The notes beneath the pieces are model-generated. The model was not told where the DNA came from. It worked only from the letters and a program-made list of their open reading frames with translations, and searched no databases. Shown piece by piece: positions 1 to 6,531 of a stretch of DNA of 24,752 nucleotides (the stretch's first letter is position 1; each line of letters begins with the position of its first letter). A program made the translations under genes and the position numbers. Location: assembly GCA_021325255.1 (NCBI GenBank), contig JAJPHP010000010.1, forward strand, positions 1 through 24,752, given 5' to 3'. Origin of the DNA: Nitrososphaerota archaeon (lineage in GTDB: Archaea; Thermoproteota; Nitrososphaeria; Nitrososphaerales; CADDZS01).

Positions 1-12
1 AGTACATGATTT

Positions 13-81
13 CGAACGGTGTTCGTTCTCTTTCCAATGTTGGTCACAAAGAAAGGAGAGCGGGCACTCGGCCTTAGGCCG
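13..81. other. Two short hairpins upstream of the first regulator
   Basis: Two short inverted repeats lie at the left edge: CGAAC/GTTCG at 13-25 (3-nt loop) and CGGCC/GGCCG at 69-81 (3-nt loop). They may belong to the 3' end of a gene outside the window or act as regulator sites. Arms of 5 bp are expected by chance, so this is only a note of what the leader region holds. Confidence 0.2.
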
Positions 82-123
82 ATCGGTCGTTAAGTAAACG
101 GGGCAGATTTCTCCCAAGCAAAC

Positions 124-133
124 CATTTAATAT
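124..133 (+). promoter_or_regulatory. TATA-like box for the winged-helix gene at 168
   Basis: An A/T-rich TTTAATAT element lies about 40 nt before the ATG at 168. Archaeal TATA boxes are centred about 26 nt before the transcript start, which would leave a leader of roughly 13 nt. No Shine-Dalgarno sequence is obvious. Confidence 0.4.
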
Positions 134-167
134 CCCGCGAAGCTGAGCCTCTCTCAAGGCTGTATAG

Positions 168-506
168 ATGCAAAAACAGGTTCTTTCAGAAATCCAATCA
201 AAGATTTTGCTCGCTCTTCTTGTGAGGGGAAGAGCCACCTCAGTCGAGATTTTGAGGACCGTGGGGATAAGCGGATCTACTTGGAACAAGGAGAAGATCC
301 TGCTTCAGAACACTGGGCTCATTGATGTCCAGACAACCAGGGAACTCACTGAAAGCGGTGTGGTCAGAAAGATGGAATTTAGACTTACACTAAAGGGGAG
401 GCAGGTCGCCCAGAACCTTCTTGCGATTTCAGCACTGATTGGCGATGCCACGTTTGCGAACGTACAGCAGGTGGACAACTTGCTGGAGTTGCTCGTAAAA
501 GCGTAG
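168..506 (+). CDS. Small winged-helix DNA-binding protein
   Basis: A 112-residue soluble protein consisting of a single winged-helix fold, probably a transcription regulator acting on DNA in the cytoplasm. Helix 1 is seen around residues 7-20 (SEIQSKILLALLVRG), the helix-turn-helix around 23-48, and a two-stranded wing around 52-75 (GLIDVQTT through EFRLTLKG), followed by a C-terminal helix that could mediate dimerisation. The ending of the wing in 'TLKGRQVAQ' is typical of archaeal MarR/ArsR-like and HTH_45-type proteins. It starts at ATG 168, the first in-frame ATG, with a TATA-like box at 124-133. No ligand domain is present and the target is unknown; the divergence from named families means only the fold is called. 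Confidence 0.75.
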   Translation: MQKQVLSEIQSKILLALLVRGRATSVEILRTVGISGSTWNKEKILLQNTGLIDVQTTRELTESGVVRKMEFRLTLKGRQVAQNLLAISALIGDATFANVQQVDNLLELLVKA

Positions 507-851
507 AAGTCCCTTAGAACTAAAACAGTCTAAATTGGATTTATAGAGAGCCAAACTTAACGGCTCTCTTCCTTGAATTTAATTCCCCTCTAATTCCAGC
601 TCTCTCTTCTCTGTGGCGAAGTGTTGCCATGAGCACTGCTGAAGGCAGAGTGTCAAGACGAAGGAGCAACGTGTGGCTAGGATTCGGAATTCTACTTCGT
701 TCCAGTTCTATCTCCCAGCTTTTCTCATTGGCCACGCTTGGGTGTTATCATAGAACGATCTGTTCTAGTGCCCGGAACAGTCGTTCAATTCCGTACGGTT
801 AAACCCATAGGACAGATTCATTTTGACCGCCTCGAGAAAACAAAGGGCAGC
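507..851. other. Regulatory stretch before the surface-protein gene
   Basis: About 345 bases between the regulator stop and the chosen ATG at 852. It holds two adjacent inverted repeats (751-767 and 775-786), an 8-bp palindrome CCGTACGG at 791-798 and a TTAAA-containing TATA-like element at 797-804. No convincing gene is seen; a GTG-initiated 64-codon minus-strand frame at 541-735 has no recognisable features. Confidence 0.45.
751..786. promoter_or_regulatory. Tandem dyads upstream of the surface-protein gene
   Basis: TAGAAC-N5-GTTCTA at 751-767 is followed by GAAC-N4-GTTC at 775-786. Their centres are about 21 bp apart, so both would face the same side of the helix. They lie just upstream of the TTAAA element at 797-804. 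This fits a two-site operator for a dimeric winged-helix regulator, but single dyads of this size occur by chance in a window this long. Confidence 0.3.
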
Positions 852-2042
852 ATGTTAGAAAGAGTGAAGTTGAATTTGAAAAATCCGAAGATCCTCACAA
901 AGACAGTTTTGGTAATCCTGATCGCATCCGCTATTTTGATAGTTGGCCTAACAGGACACAAAGTAGTCCAAGCCGCAGGCGCTACGAGTTCGCTGAACAA
1001 TGTCCAGATAATCGTCCAGAGTGACAGTTCCAATCTCACTTCGTATTCGTTGACGGTGTACAACTCTTCCGGGTATGCCGTAGCTTCGTCAGACAGCTCT
1101 TTTCCGGCCTTTGGCGTAGAACTACCTGCAGGAAACTATCTGTTTACAGTTCTTGCGACGCAGAGTTACCCTATAGCCTACGCTGGCGGCTCTAGTGTAG
1201 TTGCCACAGCCTCATCCGGCGGCGCGGCTCCAACTCCTGATCTCAAGACGCCTCCGATCCTTGAGAAGTCGCCGGCGATTGAGTATGGCTACCGCATGCA
1301 ACAGATTACGGGGGCCCAGGTCCTGAACATTAAGACGTCGGAGCTGTCCAATATTTCGACCACTAGTCTTTCCGTGCATGTTGCATACGCAAATGGTACA
1401 GCAGCTGCCGGCGTCTCAGTCCAGTCCTCGATCGTTGGCGAGTGGTACTGGTATGGTGGCGGTATAAACGAACTTGTCATGTGGAACCAAACAGATTCCG
1501 CTGGTAGCGCTACGCTCATGGTCCCCGACCTGCCCATTGAAGTGAATGCGTGGACTTGGATCCCTGTCGACCTCCCGAAGAATCTCACAACCGTGCAGAG
1601 AAACGTTGGAGGAGAAATCGTCAATGTCACAGTGTACTGGCAGCCTACTTACGTTGGGCTAGCTGGCTCGTCACTCGTGATGCCTCCGAGTACAACAGCA
1701 TCGATAACTCTGCATGTCCAGCAACCCAACTACTGGGTCGTGCCTTACGGGGTAAGAAGCGCGGGGGTCCCATCCTCGTCGGGCGCAGCCACTGCGGCGA
1801 GTTCGAGTACTGGAGTGCCGGCTTCACAGCAATATTCAACGCCGATTCCGGGCAACCAGTTCAGCGGCCCCACAGGGCAACAAATTCCTGCACCCAGCCA
1901 GATTCCTCCGCTCAGCGAGATTACCAAGACTACTCAAACCATTGAGAGCTCAAGCCCTCTGGTCCAGGCAGTATCTATAGCTGTAGTGCTAGCGGTAGCC
2001 CTCTCCGCAGTCAGCCTTGTAATTGCTCTGCGGAAAAGGTAG
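852..2042 (+). CDS. Membrane-anchored surface protein, two beta-sandwich domains
   Basis: The product is predicted to be exported and held on the cell surface. With the ATG at 852 it has 396 residues: a positively charged start, a hydrophobic signal segment at about 17-34 and a likely cleavage region around VQAAG (39-43). Two beta-rich stretches follow: about 47-115, with an LPAGNYLF motif, and about 155-285, with TSLSVHVAYANGTAAAGV, the pattern of carboxypeptidase-regulatory-like or transthyretin-like domains in which a loop carries the 'G.pv.gA.V' turn. A low-complexity Ser/Pro/Gln linker leads to a C-terminal membrane helix ending in RKR. Several N-x-S/T sequons suggest N-glycosylation. 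A TTG at 738 would add 38 residues in front of the signal segment and would cover the dyads at 751-786, so the ATG at 852 is preferred. No enzymatic motif is seen; a structural or binding role is inferred. Confidence 0.75.
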   Translation: MLERVKLNLKNPKILTKTVLVILIASAILIVGLTGHKVVQAAGATSSLNNVQIIVQSDSSNLTSYSLTVYNSSGYAVASSDSSFPAFGVELPAGNYLFTVLATQSYPIAYAGGSSVVATASSGGAAPTPDLKTPPILEKSPAIEYGYRMQQITGAQVLNIKTSELSNISTTSLSVHVAYANGTAAAGVSVQSSIVGEWYWYGGGINELVMWNQTDSAGSATLMVPDLPIEVNAWTWIPVDLPKNLTTVQRNVGGEIVNVTVYWQPTYVGLAGSSLVMPPSTTASITLHVQQPNYWVVPYGVRSAGVPSSSGAATAASSSTGVPASQQYSTPIPGNQFSGPTGQQIPAPSQIPPLSEITKTTQTIESSSPLVQAVSIAVVLAVALSAVSLVIALRKR

Positions 2043-2248
2043 AATGAGGCAAGAGCACTGGATAATTCTCTCGATTATTCAAAGCGACTTGCGAAAAGGG
2101 GGATTATTTCTTCTCCGTCCTTCCCATTATAATTTCTACAGTAAGCCCTATGCTTTTCCGAAATGAGAAAGAGTAAGTTCTTGACTCCTAAGGAAACAAA
2201 AGGCAAGGGCAGTCGATTGTGAAAGTCGTACGCTACAGCGGCGCTTAA
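2043..2248. other. Convergent intergenic stretch
   Basis: Space between two convergent genes. It contains pyrimidine-rich runs (for example ATTATTTCTTCTCC near 2104-2117 on the plus strand, and CTTTTGTTTCC on the minus strand near 2190-2200) that could terminate transcription from either side. No gene is seen. Confidence 0.35.
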
Positions 2249-2974
2249 CTAGTCTTGAGAATTCACTCTTCTACGAATCAAAACCGCTGTCGATGCTGCT
2301 AAAAGCAAAGCGATTCCACCAATTAATGCAAACTTGTTTGTAAATGCAATTAGTGCATCTTGTGTGGATGCGCCAAATTGACCTCGCGAAAATGCGACAC
2401 TGTTGGAGAGCAGAGGGGAACTCATCGAATTCTGAGTCGGTAGAGTCGAGCTTTGTTGCGTAGCGGTTGTCGCTTGTGCGAAGGTCGTCGTCATTTCATT
2501 GACGGTTGTAATGGAAGTGCTCCCAGCACCACTGGCAGAACTACTTTGGCCGAGGGAGGCGGATTGAAGCGACGTTGATGTGCCTGACGTTGTCGTAAAC
2601 GCCAATGAGTCCTGTATTGAGGTCGTGCCAGAGTTTACTGTCGACGATGCCGACGTTGCTAAGGGAGATGTGCTATTCATACCCGAAGGAAGCAAATCAG
2701 CAGCAGTCGACGAAGAGGACGCGGTGAAGGTGGTCGCAGGGACTGCTATTGCGGTGGAAGCATAAGTGGCAGTGCCGCTTGCTGTGACCGAGTAAATGTT
2801 CGCAGCGTTTGAGGACCCGGCACCTCCAGTGGTAGTGGATTTCGCAGCCGCGCCGTTCTGGCTGGCAAGGGGGACATTGAGAGGCGAATACGGCAGGGAG
2901 AGAGCGACTAGCACGATCAAAGCACATGCTACGGCAAGAACTGCTGTGACAATTGGCCTGTCAGGTAGTTTCAA
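2249..2974 (-). CDS. Ser/Thr-rich mucin-like membrane-anchored surface protein
   Basis: A 241-residue protein with an N-terminal hydrophobic signal or anchor segment (about 9-28) after KLPDRP, a long Ser/Thr/Ala-rich middle with almost no charged residues (about 40-205), and a C-terminal membrane helix (about 214-234) closed by RRRVNSQD. This is the layout of a heavily O-glycosylated stalk or cell-wall spacer held in the membrane. No folded domain or catalytic motif is visible. The start is a TTG; a GAGAGA stretch lies some 9 nt upstream, and no in-frame ATG exists nearby. It lies downstream of the membrane-bound regulator at 3124-3750 on the same strand, 149 nt away, so the two may be co-expressed. 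Confidence 0.7.
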   Translation of the reverse strand: MKLPDRPIVTAVLAVACALIVLVALSLPYSPLNVPLASQNGAAAKSTTTGGAGSSNAANIYSVTASGTATYASTAIAVPATTFTASSSSTAADLLPSGMNSTSPLATSASSTVNSGTTSIQDSLAFTTTSGTSTSLQSASLGQSSSASGAGSTSITTVNEMTTTFAQATTATQQSSTLPTQNSMSSPLLSNSVAFSRGQFGASTQDALIAFTNKFALIGGIALLLAASTAVLIRRRVNSQD

Positions 2975-3094
2975 AATTGTATTTCTCTCTCGTAAGCCAG
3001 ATTGGCATTGACTCAGACTGATATGAAGCAGTAGTTAGTTCTAACCATCAGAACACCATGGGAAAGTGTGTTCTGGGGTCATGAAAGGCTCTGA

Positions 3095-3105
3095 CACTCA
3101 AAAAT
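3095..3105 (-). terminator. Oligo-T stretch after the membrane-bound regulator
   Basis: On the minus strand a run of five T (GAATTTTTGAG) follows the stop codon of the 3124-3750 gene by about 20 nt. Archaeal transcription ends at such short T tracts without needing a hairpin. It would separate this gene from the mucin-like gene downstream, at least partly. Confidence 0.4.
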
Positions 3106-3123
3106 TCTCGCCTTTACTATTTC

Positions 3124-3750
3124 TCAAAATGGTCTTTTTTTCCAGGTTCTCAAAGTTTCGTACCAAGCAAATGCCGACGCGAACAAGCCGAACGCCAAGG
3201 CGAATGGATTCAGACTCCCGAGGAAGATAACAATGTAACCCAGCAGCAGTGTTGTAAAAAAGACGGCGTAGAAGGTGAACCTAGGGACGAGCAATCGCCC
3301 GACCTGAGTGAACGCCTGAAGCACTCCCACGTTAACATTCTTGACTAGTGTGTATTCTCCGTACTGATCCTTCTCGATTAATCCCAACCTCGTCAGCTTG
3401 TCGAGGTGATGATACGCAACGCTTGGACTTGAGAGGCCGAGTGAGCGCTGAAGCTCCCTAACGCCGATCGGCTTTGGACTCCTGAGAATGAAGAGGTACG
3501 CCAATAGAGTCCTGCCCCTCAACTCGGAGTCGAATGAGAGGGAGCCGGCAGTATGTTCGGGTGTGGGAGGAGCTGAAACGGCGTGCATTGCCTCCGTCTG
3601 CCCCTTCTTGGAAGATTTTTGTGGTATCTGCGTTGCCTGCGGCTGAACGCCTGTTGATGCATCTGTCGGAATGGCGCTCGGTACGTCCGAAGTGGCCGTA
3701 GTATCTTCAGATTTGCCGATACCGCTTAACTTCTTCTTGTCTTCCTTCAA
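3124..3750 (-). CDS. Membrane-bound winged-helix regulator
   Basis: A 208-residue protein with three parts. Residues 1-70 are a charged, then Pro/Thr/Ser-rich disordered tail. Residues about 78-136 form a winged helix with a clear helix-turn-helix (IGVRELQRSLGLSSPSVAYH, 95-114) and wing (GLIEKDQYGEYTLV), closest in style to ArsR/HTH_20-like regulators. Residues 157-179 and 182-200 are two membrane helices, followed by RTWKKRPF. The DNA-binding domain would face the cytoplasm while sitting on the membrane, which suggests it reads a membrane or envelope signal. A TGA lies two codons before the TTG start at 3750, so the start cannot be further upstream. The neighbouring mucin-like gene on the same strand is a natural target, but this is inference. 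Confidence 0.8.
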   Translation of the reverse strand: MKEDKKKLSGIGKSEDTTATSDVPSAIPTDASTGVQPQATQIPQKSSKKGQTEAMHAVSAPPTPEHTAGSLSFDSELRGRTLLAYLFILRSPKPIGVRELQRSLGLSSPSVAYHHLDKLTRLGLIEKDQYGEYTLVKNVNVGVLQAFTQVGRLLVPRFTFYAVFFTTLLLGYIVIFLGSLNPFALAFGLFASAFAWYETLRTWKKRPF

Positions 3751-4010
3751 AGTTCACGTGTCTTCGAATTACTATTGGTGTGGCCTGAATCTCAAGTCTA
3801 TTAAATGGTGTCATTTCCTACTCCCGTCTGCTTTTATTTCTCATATTCTTCGCCCTGCGAGATCTTCATCACATCTAAGAGACGGAGTATTGTCTAAAGC
3901 CAAATTACGCGAGGTAGGAAGACCCTGGAGACACCCCGATACATTTTCACGAAGAAATTTTCAAAGGAGCCAGTAAGTATTGTATGTTTATTGGTCACCG
4001 CAGTCTGCAA

Positions 4011-4020
4011 AACATAAATA
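4011..4020 (+). promoter_or_regulatory. TATA-like box for the small membrane protein at 4060
   Basis: ACATAAATA lies about 44 nt before the ATG at 4060, placing a transcript start near 4042 and a leader of about 18 nt. A second candidate, GTTTATT, lies at 3986-3992. Confidence 0.45.
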
Positions 4021-4059
4021 GAGAAATTTACTCTGCGGACTAGCGAAGAAGTTTTCCTT

Positions 4060-4341
4060 ATGGCACGAGATAGAGCAATCGGAGCCGCACTGGTAGTTGG
4101 TGCGATTATTGGTGTACTCATTTACGGCAGTCTCATGTTTCTCCCCGGGGTAGATCAATACGCCTTTCTTGTCTTGAAGATCACCGCGTTTGTGGCCATT
4201 CTTGCCATCCTCGCAATCCTCGGCTGGATCGGATACGTCATGGCAACCACTCCTCCACCAGTGCCACTCGAACCAGAACCAGCAACAACTGCCACTCCGT
4301 CAGCAACAACGGAGAATGTTGCGGCAGAAAAGAAATCCTGA
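4060..4341 (+). CDS. Small two-helix membrane protein
   Basis: A 93-residue protein with two membrane helices (about 7-27 and 35-60) joined by a short loop containing PGVDQY, and a Pro/Thr/Glu-rich tail of about 30 residues ending in AAEKKS. A lone arginine and aspartate before helix 1 (MARDRA) suggest that the N-terminus is cytoplasmic. It starts at ATG 4060, preceded by a TATA-like box at 4011-4020. No known family is recognised and no catalytic residues are seen. It converges on the acidic protein at 4387-4665. A role as a subunit or scaffold in the membrane is possible, but nothing in the sequence shows it. Confidence 0.7.
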   Translation: MARDRAIGAALVVGAIIGVLIYGSLMFLPGVDQYAFLVLKITAFVAILAILAILGWIGYVMATTPPPVPLEPEPATTATPSATTENVAAEKKS

Positions 4342-4386
4342 AAGGTTTCAGCCCCCCGCCGCAGTTCGTCGTTCGATATATCGTGA

Positions 4387-4665
4387 TCATCGGGAGGGGT
4401 GTTCTTTTTCCCTCTCCTCGAGAATCTTGTGTATTTTCTTTATGACAAATGACGCGCTTTTCGATTCTGACATTAAAGGTGCAAGAGAGATATCTTTAGA
4501 AGCGCTGCTCTGGATACCGTTCTCAACGTCGTCATTACTGTTCTTATTTTTGGAAATTTCGTCAAACAAGTGCACCTGATAATATCCGAGCGCCTTTAGC
4601 ACAACCTCGATTTCTTCATTGGTCAGATCTGTGTCGTCAACAGGAACGCGTTTATCACTGCTCAA
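4387..4665 (-). CDS. Small acidic hypothetical protein
   Basis: A 92-residue hydrophilic protein, not recognised. It has a predicted helix-rich start (LTNEEIEVVLKALGYYQVHL, residues 14-33), a polar Asn/Ser linker and a C-terminal amphipathic helix rich in Lys and Glu (FVIKKIHKILEEREKEH). The start is a TTG with AAGGAAG about 5 nt upstream, a fair ribosome site, and the reading frame has the charged, helix-forming composition of a real protein. There is no signal peptide or membrane helix, so it is probably cytoplasmic. It converges with the membrane protein at 4060-4341, with 45 nt between the stops. Confidence 0.55.
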   Translation of the reverse strand: MSSDKRVPVDDTDLTNEEIEVVLKALGYYQVHLFDEISKNKNSNDDVENGIQSSASKDISLAPLMSESKSASFVIKKIHKILEEREKEHPSR

Positions 4666-5386
4666 CTTGCTTCCTTACTCCTTTAGCCAGAATGATGTAG
4701 CTTGAGACATTGCGATATAATTCTTTAGCGAGAATTATCAGTGATCAGATTTTCTTAGTGCAAAAGGCGAGCGCATGAGCCAGTCATCCTCTATCTTTTC
4801 GCTGTCACGGGAATTGAAATTGCGGTAAAAAGTCCAATCCTCGGAATAGAGCAGTAACTCGACAAAGCTTTATCCAAATTCACAATTTCAAATTTCAGGG
4901 CGTGGCACTCCAAGGCCGATGATCAGAGAAGAAGGAAATCTGGGATAGAATCTCACTCTTTGTGAAGAAAGTAGACCTTAATCGCAATGATAGGTGCAAG
5001 TCCTCCGATCCGTTGCACGCTTGCATTTCTTAAGAGATTGGATTAGAGTCACCGATGATGAGAAACTGCATGTTAGCGGAAAGTCAACAATGCCAAAAAG
5101 AAGGGACTTTGCTTTCTTCGTTCGCCATCCTGTTTCCCTACTACTTCTTTCACGGCATCAACAAGAATGAGCTGAGGAGCATAATTGACAACAAAGCTTC
5201 TCGTCATAGATTTTCGAGAAATCGATGCTCTTCATCAGCTTCGTAAGCAAAGGTAGGATAACGTCAACAGATCGTGGTTTCCGAGCAAAATATGCCTGGG
5301 ACATGGGTATATTGCGCACAAAATGCGCCAAACATATAGTCCCCATTTCAGCTAGTAATTGCTGAGGAGGCATCGTAATTTTTCGC
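4666..5386. other. Gene-poor 0.7-kb region
   Basis: I find no well-supported gene here. A 63-codon plus-strand frame (5055-5246) and a minus-strand frame reaching from 5158 into the next gene lack domains and ribosome sites. The stretch contains a 6-bp inverted repeat GTGCAA/TTGCAC (4994-5018, 13-nt loop), ATGATGA at 5054-5060 resembling a C box but lacking a D box at the right distance, and the promoter area of the comA-like gene near 5285-5340. It may hold decayed coding sequence or an unrecognised RNA. Confidence 0.4.
5285..5339 (+). promoter_or_regulatory. Promoter and dyads upstream of the ComA-like gene
   Basis: GCA-N5-TGC (AAATA centre, 5285-5295) and GCGCA-N5-TGCGC (CAAAA centre, 5314-5328) are two A-centred dyads about 31 bp apart. 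CATATAGT at 5332-5339 is the likely TATA box, giving a transcript start near 5362. A strong GAGGAGG sits at 5364-5370. Because the downstream protein carries its own winged helix, self-regulation through these dyads is possible; this is inference. Confidence 0.35.
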
Positions 5387-6394
5387 ATGCCGGAAGAGAA
5401 GTTCGCCAGGGTTCGCCGCGCAGATAGCCAAGGTGTAGTTTCAAGGGGTATCACTATGGTGCTAGATCGTCTCAGCGGACTTGTGAAAGAGGAGTTCGAA
5501 CAGGTTTCAGATAGCGTAGACATAGTCGAGATAGGATGGGGACTACCCCTCGTATGGAAGGAAGATGCTATCGCATCGCGAATCAAGTTTTACACCAAAC
5601 ACGGTATCAGGGTCTCGATGTCCGGAACCCTGCTCGAGTACTCGGTCTTCCAGAACCATACGGAATCGATACTTTCCAAAGCCAAGCGCATGGGCTTTAG
5701 CATCATCGAGATCTCAGATGGGATAATTGACCTCACCGTTGAGCAAAAGGTAAAACTCGCAAAGCTGGTAAAGTCCAAGGGCTTTGAGTATCTCGTCGCG
5801 GTAGGAAAGAAAGATCCTTCGGCGCAGCTCTCCCTACCAGAGACGATTTCTCAGATCGATTCGGCGCTCTCGCTAGATCCATTCAAGGTCGTTCTAGAAG
5901 GAAGGGAGAGGGGGCGGGGCGTCGGGATTTACGATGACAACGGCGACATAAAGTGGTCGATGCTACGCTCAATTGCGAAGAGCTTTGATTATAAGAACAT
6001 CATCTTCGAAGCGCCTTCTGAAGCACAGCAGACTGCCCTAATTTCTGAATTCGGCTCGGACGTAAACTTGGGAAACGTGGCGCTGGGATCGATTGCCGCA
6101 TTGCAATCCGAAAGGCGGGGCCTTCGGTTCGACACGTTTGGGATAAACAGACCCGACGAGGAGCTTGTAGGCGGCCCCTCGCTAAAGTTCGTGCTCTTCG
6201 TTGTCAGGCACTATCAACCGATTGACCAGAAGGAGATAGCCTCGCTGACTCAACTTCCTAGGAGGACGGTTCAGAAGGCCGTCGAGTATCTGAAGTCAAA
6301 ACAGCTGATCACGGAGCACCCGAGTTTTGAAGACCGCAGAAGCAAGGTCTACAGGACTCCCAGCGCGACGCCCATAGGAAGGGCGAGGCACTAG
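5387..6394 (+). CDS. ComA-like phosphosulfolactate synthase fused to winged helix
   Basis: Residues about 20-255 match the phosphosulfolactate synthase (ComA) TIM-barrel family, which adds sulfite to phosphoenolpyruvate in coenzyme M synthesis. Visible family segments in order are GITMVLDR (21-28), VEIGWG (47-52), SGTLLE (79-84), EISDG (108-112), VGKKD (139-143), EGRERGRGVG (171-180), FEAP (207-210) and LGN (228-230), so the barrel looks complete. Residues about 262-325 form a winged helix (helix-turn-helix QKEIASLTQLPRRTVQKAVE, 281-300, then a basic wing with EDRRSKVYR). Ordinary ComA proteins are near 250 residues and lack this domain. The start is ATG 5387; the strong GAGGAGG at 5364-5370 is 16 nt away, further than usual. 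No other coenzyme M gene is adjacent. The protein could be an enzyme with DNA-binding control, or a sensor that uses the barrel to bind a phosphorylated ligand. Confidence 0.85.
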   Translation: MPEEKFARVRRADSQGVVSRGITMVLDRLSGLVKEEFEQVSDSVDIVEIGWGLPLVWKEDAIASRIKFYTKHGIRVSMSGTLLEYSVFQNHTESILSKAKRMGFSIIEISDGIIDLTVEQKVKLAKLVKSKGFEYLVAVGKKDPSAQLSLPETISQIDSALSLDPFKVVLEGRERGRGVGIYDDNGDIKWSMLRSIAKSFDYKNIIFEAPSEAQQTALISEFGSDVNLGNVALGSIAALQSERRGLRFDTFGINRPDEELVGGPSLKFVLFVVRHYQPIDQKEIASLTQLPRRTVQKAVEYLKSKQLITEHPSFEDRRSKVYRTPSATPIGRARH

Positions 6395-6416
6395 AGCAAG
6401 CGAAAGCGCCCTGGAA

Positions 6417-6428
6417 TGAAAAAAAGGT
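6417..6428 (-). terminator. Oligo-T stretch downstream of the glycosyltransferase gene
   Basis: Seven consecutive T on the minus strand (ACCTTTTTTTCATT) lie about 105 nt past the stop of the 6532-7797 gene. It is a good archaeal termination tract between the convergent comA-like and glycosyltransferase genes. Confidence 0.45.
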
Positions 6429-6531
6429 CTAAAGAGTAAGAATTCATCTGGAAGTCTCTCGGATTTGTCGTTACTCCTTGAAAACGCCTCTTGCTTCTTT
6501 TCCCTGCGTGCGCCTCCGCAGAAATCACTTC

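Noticed and set aside
541..735. Minus-strand 64-codon frame before the surface-protein gene
   Set aside because: GTG start without ribosome site, no domain, and it covers the promoter side of the 852 gene; probably chance.
738..851. TTG start at 738 for the surface protein
   Set aside because: It puts 38 polar residues before the signal segment and overlaps the dyads and TATA-like element; ATG 852 gives a normal signal peptide.
5053..5110. Possible C/D box guide RNA starting at ATGATGA
   Set aside because: No CTGA D or D' box lies within the 50-70 nt expected; the nearest CTGA is more than 100 nt away.
5158..5586. Minus-strand 142-codon frame
   Set aside because: Half of it is antisense to the ComA-like coding region and the rest has no domain; a shadow frame.
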